NCBI GenBank assembly: GCA_964625335.1
Contig: CAZVBE010000003.1
Span: forward strand, 62,001-126,000
Direction: 5' to 3'
DNA from: CAZGUG01 sp964625335
Lineage (GTDB): Bacteria > Bacillota > Clostridia > Ch29
DNA length: 64,000 nucleotides
Within the stretch, counting starts at the first letter, position 1; each line of letters starts with the position of its first letter. The translations under genes and the position numbers were made by a program. Under the pieces are notes generated by a model. The model was not told the DNA's origin, searched no databases, and worked only from the letters and a program-made list of their open reading frames with translations. Shown here in pieces: positions 34,067 to 43,668 of this stretch.

Positions 34067-35990
34067 TGTGAAAAAAATGTCAATCATTGCTCTCCGAAGG
34101 GACAAGAGCAAATTCGTTGAAATGTTCCAGAGACTGGGAAGGGTCGAAATAATAGACATCAGAGAAACAACTCCAGGGGAAGACTGGAACAGATTTTTCG
34201 AAGCCCGTGAGTCCGCCAGGGAATTGACCGACATTCAGGGTAAGCTGGGAGACATACAGTTCGCCATGGATTTTTTGGCCAGGTATGTGCCTGTTAAAAA
34301 ATCGATATTTGCCGAAAAACCGATATATGATGAGGCGGCTATGGAAGAGCTCTCCCGTTCAAAAAAGCTGTGGTCGGTGGTTGCAGAGTGCAGAGAGCTG
34401 GAAACACGGCTGAACGGCCTTAAGAGTGAAGAAATGAGACTGGCCAGCACTGTGGACATGTTAAGCCCCTGGGAAGGCCTTGACGTTCCGCTGCAGGAAC
34501 TGAAGCCTACAGATAAGGTAGCCGTTTATCCGGGTAACCTGCCGTCGGTTTCGGTGGAAAAGGTTAAGGCTCTTTTGCGGGAGAAAGCTCCCGAGAGTTG
34601 TATCGAGGTTATTAGCACCGACAGGGAGCTTGCCTATGTACTGCTTTTGTACCGCAAGTCCCTGGAGCAGGAGGTTTCTGAAATACTGAAAGAAAATTCC
34701 TGGAGCAGGGTGGAGCTTCCGCAGATTGAGGGGACGCCTTCCCATGTGATAGCTATGGCCGCGGAAAAGGCTGGGGAGTTCCAAGCCGCCAGGCAAAGTG
34801 TTGCGGACAGGGCGGCTGAGTTGTCGGAGAGCAGAACTGAGCTGGAAGTAGTATATGATTATTACAATATGATATCGGGCAGGATGGGCGTGGAAGGGAC
34901 CACAGGCAATACCAGGGAGACCTTCTATATGGAAGGATGGGTGGCAGGGCCGGATGCCGATAAGGTGAAGAAGGCTGTACTCAAGAAGATCCCCGAAGCA
35001 CATATTGTCTTCAGCGACCCCGGTGATCAAGACGATGTGCCGGTGGTGCTTAAAAACCACGGGTTTGTGGAGCCCTTCGAGATGATAACAGATTTGTACA
35101 GCCCTCCTGGCAAAAAGGATTTTGACCCCAATATTTTAGTTTCAATCTTTTACTTTATTTTCTTCGGCATGATGATAAGCGATGCGGGATACGGGATTGT
35201 ACTGACGCTGCTGGGGTTTTGGGTGCTTAAAACCGTTAAGCCCAAGGGAATACTCAAGAAGCTGTTCGGGCTTATCACCCTGGGAGGAATTTCCACTTTC
35301 TTTTGGGGAGCGATGTTCGGCGGCTGGTTCGGTGACCTTATAGTGGTGCGTCCTATATGGATGAACCCTCTGGAGGACCCGATGAGCCTACTTGTATTCA
35401 GCTTTGCGCTGGGAATAATACAGATTTACGTCGGCCTGGGGGCTGCCGCGTATAAGAATATAAAAGCCGGCAGAACCCTTGATGCGGTATTTGACCAGGG
35501 TTTGTGGGCTGTGCTTCTTGCAGGGCTTATAATGTTTGCATATCCTCCCCTGGCAGGGGCTGCAAAGGTTTTATCCATTGCAGGGGCCGCAGGTCTTGTT
35601 CTGACCCAGGGACGAAGCAAGAAAAATATCTTTGGGAAGCTTTCGTCAGGGCTCCTAAGCCTTTATAGTGTCACGGGGTATCTTAGCGATGTGCTTTCCT
35701 ATTCGAGAATACTGGCCCTAGGCCTTGCTACCGGCGTAATAGCCATGGTAGTGAATACAATGGCAAAAATGCTGGGGTTCAATGTAATAGGCTATATCCT
35801 GATGGCGGTGGCGTTGGTGGTAGGGCATATATTCAATATAGCTATCAATGCTCTTGGAGCATACGTTCATTCCAGCCGTCTGCAGTATGTGGAGTTCTTC
35901 GGTAAATTTTATGAGGGCGGAGGAAGAACCTTCAATCCCTTTGTAATAAAAACTAAATATACCAACTTACTGAATGAGGAGGAGATATAG
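34053..35990 (+). CDS. ntpI: V-type ATPase subunit I (a subunit)
   Basis: The 645-residue product has a long soluble N-terminal half (about 1-330) with coiled coils, followed by about eight membrane segments. FFGMMISDAGYGIVLTLLGF (about 369-388), FWGAMFGGWFGDL and YSRILALGLATGVIA (about 549-563) are family hallmarks; the last contains the Arg that faces the rotor carboxylate. It provides the ion half-channels and the anchor for the peripheral stalks. The stop is directly followed by ntpK. Confidence 0.96.
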   Translation: MAIVDVKKMSIIALRRDKSKFVEMFQRLGRVEIIDIRETTPGEDWNRFFEARESARELTDIQGKLGDIQFAMDFLARYVPVKKSIFAEKPIYDEAAMEELSRSKKLWSVVAECRELETRLNGLKSEEMRLASTVDMLSPWEGLDVPLQELKPTDKVAVYPGNLPSVSVEKVKALLREKAPESCIEVISTDRELAYVLLLYRKSLEQEVSEILKENSWSRVELPQIEGTPSHVIAMAAEKAGEFQAARQSVADRAAELSESRTELEVVYDYYNMISGRMGVEGTTGNTRETFYMEGWVAGPDADKVKKAVLKKIPEAHIVFSDPGDQDDVPVVLKNHGFVEPFEMITDLYSPPGKKDFDPNILVSIFYFIFFGMMISDAGYGIVLTLLGFWVLKTVKPKGILKKLFGLITLGGISTFFWGAMFGGWFGDLIVVRPIWMNPLEDPMSLLVFSFALGIIQIYVGLGAAAYKNIKAGRTLDAVFDQGLWAVLLAGLIMFAYPPLAGAAKVLSIAGAAGLVLTQGRSKKNIFGKLSSGLLSLYSVTGYLSDVLSYSRILALGLATGVIAMVVNTMAKMLGFNVIGYILMAVALVVGHIFNIAINALGAYVHSSRLQYVEFFGKFYEGGGRTFNPFVIKTKYTNLLNEEEI

Positions 35991-36485
35991 ATGTTAGAAC
36001 TAAAATTTGCATTGACTCAGGGCCAATTTTTGTCGCTTTTGGGAGCAGCCCTTGCGGTACTCTTAGCGGGAATAGGCTCTGCGATAGGAGTAGGTATAGC
36101 AGGCCAGGCTGCTGCGGGTGTTGTTACCGAGGACCCGGGCAAGTTCGGTCAGACCCTGCTGCTCCAGGCGCTGCCGGGAACGCAGGGCATATATGGTCTG
36201 CTTACAGGATTTGTTATCATGCAAAAGATTGGAATTATAGGCGGAAATATAGCTGAGATTTCTACGGTAAGCGGTCTCCTGATATTCGCTGCGGCAATGC
36301 CGATAGCCTTTGTGGGGTTAATGTCGGCTATTTACCAGGGTAAGGCTTCGGCAGCGGGTATGGGAATAGTGGCCAAAAGGCCCGAGGAACTTGCCAAGGG
36401 GATAACCTACGCCGCAATGGTTGAAACCTATGCCGTGCTGGCGCTGCTTGCATCAATCCTTATGATATTCGGAATCAATATTTAA
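35991..36485 (+). CDS. ntpK: V-type ATPase rotor subunit K, duplicated hairpin with Na+-site residues
   Basis: The 164-residue product has four membrane helices, i.e. two fused hairpins, each starting with a Gly-rich helix. Only the second hairpin has the ion-binding carboxylate, Glu145 in AAMVETYAVL. From memory of Enterococcus hirae NtpK, the Na+ ligands are Leu61, Thr64, Gln65, Gln110 and Glu139; here LPGTQ gives Leu61, Thr64 and Gln65, IYQGK gives Gln116 and Glu145 corresponds to Glu139. All five are kept. It should form a decameric Na+-translocating ring. Confidence 0.96.
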   Translation: MLELKFALTQGQFLSLLGAALAVLLAGIGSAIGVGIAGQAAAGVVTEDPGKFGQTLLLQALPGTQGIYGLLTGFVIMQKIGIIGGNIAEISTVSGLLIFAAAMPIAFVGLMSAIYQGKASAAGMGIVAKRPEELAKGITYAAMVETYAVLALLASILMIFGINI

Positions 36486-36498
36486 GGGAGTGTCCTAA

Positions 36499-37083
36499 AT
36501 GGAGGGAATGGAAAGGATTAGAGAAAGTATACTGGCGGAAGCAAGGGCCCAGGCGGAAGCAATTGTTAAGGAAGCGAAGGACAATGTTAAGGCAATGGAG
36601 AAGCAGGCCGTTAAAAGGGCTGAGGAAATTACCGGAAACCGGCTTCAAAAAGCCGGGGTGGAAGCCCGGGAAGCGGCGGCAAGAATGCTTTCGATGGCCG
36701 AGCTTGAGCTGAAAAAGGAAAATCTCCAGGCAAAGCAAGACTTGATAGAACAGGCCTTTGAAAAAGCCCTTTCCCGGCTAAAGGGTCTTTCGGAGGAAGA
36801 CTATACCGGTATGATTGTATCCATCCTTGGCAGCAAAGGCATTACAGGGAAGGAAGAACTGGTTGTCTCCCCGAAGGACAGGGAAATGTTCCAAAAGGGT
36901 CTGCTGAATAAGATAAACGACAGGTTGGGCTTTGAACTGAAACTGTCGGATGAAACCCGCGACATGCAAGGCGGTTTTATATTAAAGAGCGAGGGAGTGG
37001 AAATAAACAACTCCTTTGAAACACTACTCAGAATGGAGAGGGAGCGAATAGAAACCCAACTCGCAGATATCCTTTTCCACTAG
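36499..37083 (+). CDS. ntpE: V-type ATPase peripheral stalk subunit E
   Basis: The 194-residue product has a long N-terminal helix (about 1-85, Ala-, Glu- and Lys-rich) and a globular C-terminal domain with GGFILKSEGVEINNSFETLL (about 155-175), typical of subunit E. It pairs with subunit H as outer stalk. The ATG follows GGGAGTG. Confidence 0.95.
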   Translation: MEGMERIRESILAEARAQAEAIVKEAKDNVKAMEKQAVKRAEEITGNRLQKAGVEAREAAARMLSMAELELKKENLQAKQDLIEQAFEKALSRLKGLSEEDYTGMIVSILGSKGITGKEELVVSPKDREMFQKGLLNKINDRLGFELKLSDETRDMQGGFILKSEGVEINNSFETLLRMERERIETQLADILFH

Positions 37084-37098
37084 TAAGGAGGAACCTCA

Positions 37099-38100
37099 AT
37101 GAGGGATACAATGTTCTTATATGCAGTATCCAGGGTAAGAGCCCTGGAAAACAACCTCCTTTCCAGAAGTACGGTAGACAGGATGCTGGAAGCCTCAACC
37201 GCCCAGGAAGCCTTCAAAATCCTCGGCGAGACCGATTACGGCAATTATTTCGGCGAGGTTGAGAGCGTATACGACTTTGAGAAGGCACTTAACCAGTCCT
37301 TAAGGTCGGCCTACAAAGTGATTGAGGATTCCACCAGGGATCAGAGGTTTACACTCCTTTCCAAAATAAGGTACGATTTTCATAACCTGAAGGTATTGAT
37401 GAAAGGAAAATATCTTGGTGAAGATTACAGTCATATTCTTTCCCAGACCGGGTCAATAGAAGTGGAGGTCCTTCGCAAGGCGGTGGATGACAAGGACATG
37501 ACAGGGTTTAACCCGCACATCAAGCAGGCCTTTGAAAAGGCGGATATGGACTTTGAACTTAACGGCGACCCGCAGATGATAGATATCATACTTGACCAGG
37601 GACTTTATGCCTGGATCAGGGAGCTGGCGGATGGGATTAAGGACACCGACCTTATTGAGTTTATTAAAACCGAGATTGACCTTACAAACATAAATACCCT
37701 GCTAAGGGTCAGGAAGATGAAAAGGAGCGTCAAATTACTCGAAACAGCGCTTATTGACGGCGGCTTCCTGGACAGGTCATTCTTTATAAACTCTATGGGC
37801 GAGCCGGTGGGCAGCTTTGCCGACAGACTGTCTTCAACAAGGTATGATAAAGTTGCGATTGAAGGTATTGGGCCCTGGATAGACACAGGAAGCTCTACTG
37901 TACTTGAAAAAATATCGGATGATTTGCTCCTTAATATGGCTAAAAAAGGAAAGTACGCAGCCTTCGGTATCCTTCCCATAATCGGTTATTTAAGGGCCAG
38001 GGAGAGTGAGGCCAGGGTGATAAGAATGATTATGGTGGGCAAGATTAACGGTATACCGGCGGAAAGCTTACGGGAAAGGTTGCGTGATATATATGTATAG
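37099..38100 (+). CDS. ntpC: V-type ATPase subunit C (d subunit)
   Basis: The 333-residue helical protein has the family start YAVSRVRALENNLLSRS and three V_ATPase_C repeats including KIRYDFHNLKVLMKGKYLG (about 93-111). It caps the K ring and couples it to the central shaft. The ATG follows AAGGAGG. Its 3' end overlaps ntpF by 17 bases. Confidence 0.95.
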   Translation: MRDTMFLYAVSRVRALENNLLSRSTVDRMLEASTAQEAFKILGETDYGNYFGEVESVYDFEKALNQSLRSAYKVIEDSTRDQRFTLLSKIRYDFHNLKVLMKGKYLGEDYSHILSQTGSIEVEVLRKAVDDKDMTGFNPHIKQAFEKADMDFELNGDPQMIDIILDQGLYAWIRELADGIKDTDLIEFIKTEIDLTNINTLLRVRKMKRSVKLLETALIDGGFLDRSFFINSMGEPVGSFADRLSSTRYDKVAIEGIGPWIDTGSSTVLEKISDDLLLNMAKKGKYAAFGILPIIGYLRARESEARVIRMIMVGKINGIPAESLRERLRDIYV

Positions 38101-38425
38101 GGTAGGAGTTATAGGAGACAGGGATACGGTGCTTGCCTTCAAAGCTCTTGGGGTGGATATTTTCTCTGTAATTAGTCCTGAGGAGGCCAAAAAGGCTCTT
38201 AGAACAATGGCAAGGGAAAAATACGCCGTTATATTTATAACAGAGCAGGTATCCGTTCAGATTGAAGATATGATAGAAGAATACGAAAACGAAGTTTTTC
38301 CTGCCATAATACCGATCCCCAATAATCAGGGTTCTCTGGGAACAGGCATTGCGAAAATCAGGGAATCTGTGGAAAGGGCCATAGGAGTAGATATATTCTT
38401 CGAAAGTGAGGGAGAAGAGAATTGA
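38084..38425 (+). CDS. ntpF: V-type ATPase subunit F
   Basis: The 113-residue product matches the V/A-ATPase subunit F Rossmann-like domain: RVGVIGDRDTVLAFKALGVD at the start, KYAVIFITEQVSVQIED, and the C-terminal SLGTGIAKIRESVERAIG. It binds the shaft subunit D and regulates activity. A GTG at 38084 is used here; ATG 38093 is also possible. In the E. hirae nomenclature this is NtpG. Overlaps ntpA by four bases (TTGA). Confidence 0.93.
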   Translation: MIYMYRVGVIGDRDTVLAFKALGVDIFSVISPEEAKKALRTMAREKYAVIFITEQVSVQIEDMIEEYENEVFPAIIPIPNNQGSLGTGIAKIRESVERAIGVDIFFESEGEEN

Positions 38426-40197
38426 AACAAGGTAGAATAACCAAAGTTTCCGGTCCCCTGGTAATGGCTGAAGGCCTGGAAGATGCCAAAATGTTTGACG
38501 TTGTAAGGGTTGGCGGGCAGCGGCTTATAGGGGAGATTATAGAGATAAGAAGCGGCATAGCATCAATCCAGGTATACGAAGAGACCGCAGGCCTTAGCCC
38601 GGGAGACCCGGTAGAGGGCACAGGGGCCCCCTTGAGCGTTGAGCTGGCGCCCGGTATGATAGAGGGTATTTTTGACGGTATACAAAGGCCATTGGACCTT
38701 ATACGGAAAAAAATCGGAGCGTTTATCGCCAGAGGGGTTGAAGTACCGGCTCTGGACCACCAGAAGAAATGGGACTTCGTGCCCGCCGCCAAGGTGGGAG
38801 ATGAGGTAACCGGCGGAGATATCCTGGGGGTTGTGAAGGAAACCATTCTGGTAGAGCACAGGGTAATGGTCCCCCACGGAATAGAGGGAAAAATCGCAAA
38901 GCTAAGCTCCGGCCCGGCAACCATAGTGGATACAATAGCAGAAATAGAGACACGCGACGGCGTTAAAGAAGTACAGATGCTGCAAAAATGGCCGGTTAGA
39001 AAAATAAGACCCTACAAGGAAAAGCTGCCTCCCGTCCAGGCAATGACCACCGGCCAGAGGGTTATCGACATGTTTTTCCCGGTGGCAAAGGGCGGAGTTG
39101 CATGTATCCCCGGACCCTTTGGCAGCGGTAAAACAGTGGTACAGCACCAGTTGGCCAAATGGGCCGAAGCGGATATAGTTGTTTATATTGGATGCGGCGA
39201 GCGTGGCAACGAGATGACCGACGTATTAATGGAGTTCCCGGAGCTTATAGACCCCAAATCCGGGGAGCCTTTGATGAAGCGTACCGTGCTTATAGCAAAC
39301 ACTTCCAACATGCCGGTTGCGGCCAGGGAAGCGTCAATATATACAGGGGTAACCATAGCCGAGTATTTCAGGGATATGGGATACAATGTAGCCCTTATGG
39401 CGGATTCCACGTCCCGGTGGGCAGAGGCATTAAGGGAGATGTCGGGCCGTCTTGAGGAGATGCCCGGTGAAGAGGGTTATCCCGCATACCTGGCATCCCG
39501 GCTGGCCGAGTTCTACGAGAGGGCTGGAAGGGTTGTCTGCACAGGAAGCGAAGACAGGCAGGGCTCCGTAACCGCCGTAGGAGCGGTATCACCCCCCGGA
39601 GGCGACCTCTCCGAGCCGGTTACCCAGGGAACCTTAAGGGTTGTAAAGGTATTCTGGGCATTGGATGCATCGCTTGCATACAGTCGTCACTTCCCGGCGA
39701 TACACTGGCTTACCAGCTATTCGCTTTACCTGGATACCCTTGAGGAATGGCTCAAGGATAACGTGGACCCCGAATGGGGAAACTTGCGGGCGGAAGCGAT
39801 GAAGCTTTTGCAGATTGAAGCGGAATTACAGGAAATTGTACGGCTTGTGGGTATTGATGCGCTGTCTGTAAAGGACAGGCTGATATTAGAGGTAACCAAG
39901 TCGATAAGGGAGGATTTCCTGCACCAGAACGCCTTCCATGAAGTGGACACCTATGCTTCGCTTAAGAAACAGTTTGAAATGTTAAAGGCGATACTGGTAT
40001 ATCATCAAGAGGCCGAGAAGGCCATGGAAGCCGGAGCCTCCTTCAAGGATGTGGAAAACCATCCGGTCAGGGAGAGAATATCAAGGATGAAGTACCTTAA
40101 GGAAGAAGAGATGGAGAAGATAGAGGCAGTCAAGGAAGAAGTAAAGAAACAACTTGAAGGATTGGCTTCAGAAGAAGGGGGTGGGCTGAGTGCTTAA
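38422..40197 (+). CDS. ntpA: V-type ATPase catalytic subunit A
   Basis: The 591-residue product has an N-terminal barrel, the A-specific non-homologous insertion (about 115-185), the P-loop GPFGSGKTVVQHQ (about 232-244), the catalytic Glu in GCGERGNEMTD (about 258-268) and LMADSTSRWAEALRE. ATP hydrolysis or synthesis happens here. It starts with TTG, overlapping ntpF; it overlaps ntpB by eight bases. Length is typical. Confidence 0.98.
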   Translation: MKQGRITKVSGPLVMAEGLEDAKMFDVVRVGGQRLIGEIIEIRSGIASIQVYEETAGLSPGDPVEGTGAPLSVELAPGMIEGIFDGIQRPLDLIRKKIGAFIARGVEVPALDHQKKWDFVPAAKVGDEVTGGDILGVVKETILVEHRVMVPHGIEGKIAKLSSGPATIVDTIAEIETRDGVKEVQMLQKWPVRKIRPYKEKLPPVQAMTTGQRVIDMFFPVAKGGVACIPGPFGSGKTVVQHQLAKWAEADIVVYIGCGERGNEMTDVLMEFPELIDPKSGEPLMKRTVLIANTSNMPVAAREASIYTGVTIAEYFRDMGYNVALMADSTSRWAEALREMSGRLEEMPGEEGYPAYLASRLAEFYERAGRVVCTGSEDRQGSVTAVGAVSPPGGDLSEPVTQGTLRVVKVFWALDASLAYSRHFPAIHWLTSYSLYLDTLEEWLKDNVDPEWGNLRAEAMKLLQIEAELQEIVRLVGIDALSVKDRLILEVTKSIREDFLHQNAFHEVDTYASLKKQFEMLKAILVYHQEAEKAMEAGASFKDVENHPVRERISRMKYLKEEEMEKIEAVKEEVKKQLEGLASEEGGGLSA

Positions 40198-41572
40198 GGA
40201 ATACAGAACCGTCAGAGAAATAGCGGGTCCGCTGATGCTGGTGGATGGTGTGGACGGAGCCCACTTTGACGAGTTGGTCGAGATAGAACTGCAGGGCGGG
40301 GAACTGCGAAGGGGTAAGGTGCTGGAAGTAAACGGCGACAAAGCCCTTATACAGCTGTTTGAGGGTTCCTCCGGAATAAATGCAAAACAGACCAAGGTAA
40401 GATTCCTGGGCAAGGGTATAGAACTGCCGGTATCCCTTGATATCCTGGGCCGTGTATTCGACGGCTTTGGAAGGCCGAGGGACAACGGGCCCAATATAAT
40501 ACCGGATAAAAGGGTTGACATTAACGGCGTACCGATAAACCCCACCGCGAGGGATTATCCGTCCGAGTTCATCCAGACCGGTGTTTCTGCAATAGACGGA
40601 CTTAATACCCTGGTAAGGGGCCAGAAGCTGCCCATATTTTCCGGTTCGGGCCTGCCCCATTCACAGCTTGCGGCGCAGATAGCCCGTCAGGCAAGGGTGC
40701 TGGGTACCGAAGGCAAATTCGCCGTTGTATTTGCGGCGATAGGAATAACCTTTGAGGAAGCAAACTACTTTATAACCGACTTTACCAAGACCGGGGCTAT
40801 AGACCGCTCTGTGCTGTTTATGAATTTGGCCAACGACCCCGCCATAGAACGTATAGCGACACCCAGGATGGCGCTGACCGCGGCCGAATACCTGGCCTAC
40901 GAGAAAAACATGCACGTTTTGGTAATATTAACAGATATAACTAATTACTGCGAGGCTCTAAGGGAAGTATCGGCAGCCCGTAAGGAGATACCCGGCAGAA
41001 GGGGTTATCCCGGCTACATGTATACAGACCTGTCCACAATATACGAGAGGGCGGGAAGGTTGATAGGGGCTGAGGGGTCTGTGACCCAGATACCGATACT
41101 CACCATGCCCGAGGATGATAAGACCCATCCAATACCCGACCTTACCGGTTATATTACCGAGGGTCAGGTAATACTGAGCAGGGAGCTCTACCGTAAGGGA
41201 GTCATGCCTCCCATAGACGTACTGCCTTCACTGTCCAGGCTTAAGGATAAGGGAATTGGCAAGGACAAAACAAGGGAAGACCATGCGGATACAATGAACC
41301 AGCTGTTCGCAGCCTATGCCAGAGGTAAGGAAGCCAAGGAACTTGCGGTTATACTGGGAGAAGCGGCACTTAGCGATACCGATAAGCTGTTTGCAAAGTT
41401 TGCCGATGAGTTTGAGAAAAAATACGTTTCCCAGGGAGAGCATGAAAACCGTACCATCGAGGAGACCCTGCAGCTGGGTTGGGAACTGCTGGCAATACTG
41501 CCCAGAGCAGAGCTTAAGAGAATTAGAGATGAATACCTTGACAAATATCTGCCCGAGAAAAAGGAGTTGTAG
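40190..41572 (+). CDS. ntpB: V-type ATPase regulatory subunit B
   Basis: The 460-residue product has IQTGVSAIDGLNTLVRGQKL (about 124-143), a degenerate nucleotide site FSGSGLPHSQLAAQIARQA, then FMNLANDPAIERIATPRMAL and LTDITNYCEALREVSAARKE, all typical of non-catalytic V/A-type B subunits. It alternates with subunit A in the head. GTG start within the ntpA 3' end. Confidence 0.98.
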   Translation: MLKEYRTVREIAGPLMLVDGVDGAHFDELVEIELQGGELRRGKVLEVNGDKALIQLFEGSSGINAKQTKVRFLGKGIELPVSLDILGRVFDGFGRPRDNGPNIIPDKRVDINGVPINPTARDYPSEFIQTGVSAIDGLNTLVRGQKLPIFSGSGLPHSQLAAQIARQARVLGTEGKFAVVFAAIGITFEEANYFITDFTKTGAIDRSVLFMNLANDPAIERIATPRMALTAAEYLAYEKNMHVLVILTDITNYCEALREVSAARKEIPGRRGYPGYMYTDLSTIYERAGRLIGAEGSVTQIPILTMPEDDKTHPIPDLTGYITEGQVILSRELYRKGVMPPIDVLPSLSRLKDKGIGKDKTREDHADTMNQLFAAYARGKEAKELAVILGEAALSDTDKLFAKFADEFEKKYVSQGEHENRTIEETLQLGWELLAILPRAELKRIRDEYLDKYLPEKKEL

Positions 41573-41575
41573 GCC

Positions 41576-42226
41576 GTGGAGATACGAGTCAATCCAACCC
41601 GAATGGAGCTGTCAAAGCTCAAGAAAAGAGTTACGGTAGCCAGGAGAGGCCATAAGCTCCTAAAGGACAAACAGGATGAGCTTGTCAAGAAATTCATCGA
41701 TATGGTGAAGGAGAACAAGCGGCTGAGGGAGGAAATAGAAAAAGAGCTCTCGGAAGCCTTTAGGAACTATGTAATGGCCAGGACGTTAATGTCGGACCAG
41801 ATCCTGGAGGAAAGCCTTATGTACCCCGTTGGCAAGGTGGATATTAAGGCGGCACAAAGGAATGTAATGAGCGTGCGGATTCCTTCTATCGATATAGTCA
41901 AAGGCGACGAAGAAGGCGAAACAGAGGGAAATAACCCCATTGCCTATGGTTTCGCCGGCACCTCGGGGGAGCTGGACAATTCCATTTCGATACTCTCCCA
42001 AATACTGCCCAGGCTTTTGAAGCTGGCGGAGATAGAAAAGGGCTGCCGTCTTATGGCAGTGGAGATAGAAAAGACCCGCCGCAGGGTAAATGCCCTGGAG
42101 TACGTAATGATACCCTCCATGGCTCAAAAGATAAAATACATTACCATGAAGCTGGATGAGAATGAACGGGGCAATATCACCCGGTTGATGAAGGTAAAGG
42201 ATATGATGATGGAGAAGGGCGTTTAA
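41576..42226 (+). CDS. ntpD: V-type ATPase central shaft subunit D
   Basis: The 216-residue product has VNPTRMELSKLKKRVTVAR and RGHKLLKDKQDEL near the start and NALEYVMIPSMAQKIKYI (about 173-190) in the C-terminal helix, together the long coiled coil of the rotor shaft. GTG start directly after ntpB. A strong terminator follows, so the V-type operon ends here and does not run into the F-type operon unless read through. Confidence 0.97.
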   Translation: MEIRVNPTRMELSKLKKRVTVARRGHKLLKDKQDELVKKFIDMVKENKRLREEIEKELSEAFRNYVMARTLMSDQILEESLMYPVGKVDIKAAQRNVMSVRIPSIDIVKGDEEGETEGNNPIAYGFAGTSGELDNSISILSQILPRLLKLAEIEKGCRLMAVEIEKTRRRVNALEYVMIPSMAQKIKYITMKLDENERGNITRLMKVKDMMMEKGV

Positions 42227-42241
42227 AAGCGCCCTTTTTTG
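42215..42241 (+). terminator. Intrinsic terminator of the V-type operon
   Basis: AAGGGCG (42215-42221) pairs with CGCCCTT (42230-42236) and a T run follows. The stem overlaps the last codons of ntpD. Confidence 0.9.
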
Positions 42242-42317
42242 CTTGATGCTTACATTACGGTATGTTGGATAAAAATTCAATGTGAGGATAAAATAAGTTT
42301 GTAATCGGGGTGAAATT

Positions 42318-42539
42318 GTGGACAAGAAGGATGTTACACCGCTGAAATATATAGGGTTTATTACCCAACTGGGAGTATCCATGGCAGTGCCTATAGTTCT
42401 GGGGGTATTGGCGGGAAGATACCTTGATGAGCGGATAGGCACCAACAATGTATTCCTAGTTATATCAATAATTATAGGTACGCTGACATCCTTTAGGAAT
42501 CTGTATCATCAGGCGAATAGAATTACCAGAAGGAAATGA
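42318..42539 (+). CDS. AtpZ/AtpI-family small membrane protein
   Basis: The 73-residue product has two membrane segments (about 14-32 and 41-59) with a short polar loop containing GRYLDERIGTN, the typical pattern of the AtpZ/AtpI family often placed first in F-ATPase operons. Such proteins are thought to assist assembly or Mg2+ handling. GTG start, preceded by a GGGGTG site. It is the first gene of the F-type operon; a clear promoter is not seen in the 91 bases before it. Confidence 0.82.
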   Translation: MDKKDVTPLKYIGFITQLGVSMAVPIVLGVLAGRYLDERIGTNNVFLVISIIIGTLTSFRNLYHQANRITRRK

Positions 42540-42545
42540 AGGCGG

Positions 42546-42932
42546 ATGGTATACTGCAGACAGCTGAGCAGGTACATAATTGGAAGAACACTCATAATAA
42601 GCGTTGTTGCGGCGCCCTTTACAACTGTGCTGCCAGGGTCTTCGGGTAATCTGGCAGGGTTTGCACTGGGGGTGTTTTTTTGTATTGTTAATTTTCTGCT
42701 GCTTGCAAGGACCCTTGAAAGGGCGGCGGCCATGAAACCCGCAAAGGCCGCTGCTTATACTTTTTCGGTGTATTTGTTGAGATACCTTTTAACGGGTGTT
42801 GTCCTGGGTATTTCAATTGCACTGCCGCACGTTAATTATATATATACAATTTTGGGGTTATTTTTGATTAAACTGATAATACTTGCAAATAATATTGGTT
42901 ATGGAGCAAAGGGAACCGAAAAGCGCGCGTAA
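42546..42932 (+). CDS. atpI: F-type ATPase subunit I (AtpI)
   Basis: The 128-residue product has four membrane segments and matches the ATP synthase I family by size, topology and position before atpB. AtpI proteins act as chaperones for c-ring assembly, which in this operon must handle two kinds of c subunit. ATG 42546 follows AAATGAAGGCGG, a weak site. Confidence 0.82.
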   Translation: MVYCRQLSRYIIGRTLIISVVAAPFTTVLPGSSGNLAGFALGVFFCIVNFLLLARTLERAAAMKPAKAAAYTFSVYLLRYLLTGVVLGISIALPHVNYIYTILGLFLIKLIILANNIGYGAKGTEKRA

Positions 42933-42950
42933 TCACAGGGGGGAATATCT

Positions 42951-43619
42951 ATGGAGTTTGAGCCGAAAATTCAGTTTCATATTCCCGATTGGGTACCGTT
43001 TCTGGGCGGAACCGGGGTAACCGAGACGGTAACCACCACATGGCTGATTATGGCGCTGCTTGTGGCATTTGCTTATTTTTCAACCAGGGTATTGGAGGAA
43101 AAACCGGGGCCATTGCAAAATGTGGTGGAGATGTTTGTGGAAAGCATTGAAAACCTGACAGTATCAAGCATGGGACGGGACAAGCTGGGGTTCGCCCCCT
43201 ATATGGGAACATTGGCCATGTATATACTTGCCGCCAATCTGGCGGGCCTTTTTGCGTTTCGGCCTCCGACGGCGGATCTAAACACAACCATGGCCCTTTC
43301 GTTTATTACCTTTGCAAGCATTCACTATTACGGTATCAGAAGGAAGGGGCTGCTGAAGTATCTTAAAGAGTTTGCCGAGCCTATGCCGCTGCTTCTGCCG
43401 CTGAATATAATAGGAGAGCTGTCAACGCCTGTCTCCCTTTCCTTCAGGCTGTTCGGCAATATGCTGGGGGGAGTTATTATAATGTACCTTATGTACCAGA
43501 TGGTTCCTTTGATACTTCCCATACTGCCCCATATTTACTTTGACCTGTTTGCGGGAGTTTTACAGACATTCATATTTGTCATGCTGTCGATGGTTTTCAT
43601 ATCGCTGGCTATGGATTAG
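42951..43619 (+). CDS. atpB: F-type ATPase subunit a
   Basis: The 222-residue product has five or six membrane segments. The stator Arg lies in SLSFRLFGNMLGG (about 163-175), the family hallmark, and the stretch LNIIGELSTPVSLS precedes it. It forms the ion half-channels. ATG start with GGGGGG upstream. Confidence 0.97.
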   Translation: MEFEPKIQFHIPDWVPFLGGTGVTETVTTTWLIMALLVAFAYFSTRVLEEKPGPLQNVVEMFVESIENLTVSSMGRDKLGFAPYMGTLAMYILAANLAGLFAFRPPTADLNTTMALSFITFASIHYYGIRRKGLLKYLKEFAEPMPLLLPLNIIGELSTPVSLSFRLFGNMLGGVIIMYLMYQMVPLILPILPHIYFDLFAGVLQTFIFVMLSMVFISLAMD

Positions 43620-43668
43620 CCCGATGGTTTGCCTGAAACGGTGGCAACCGACAGAAAGGAGCTTTGGG

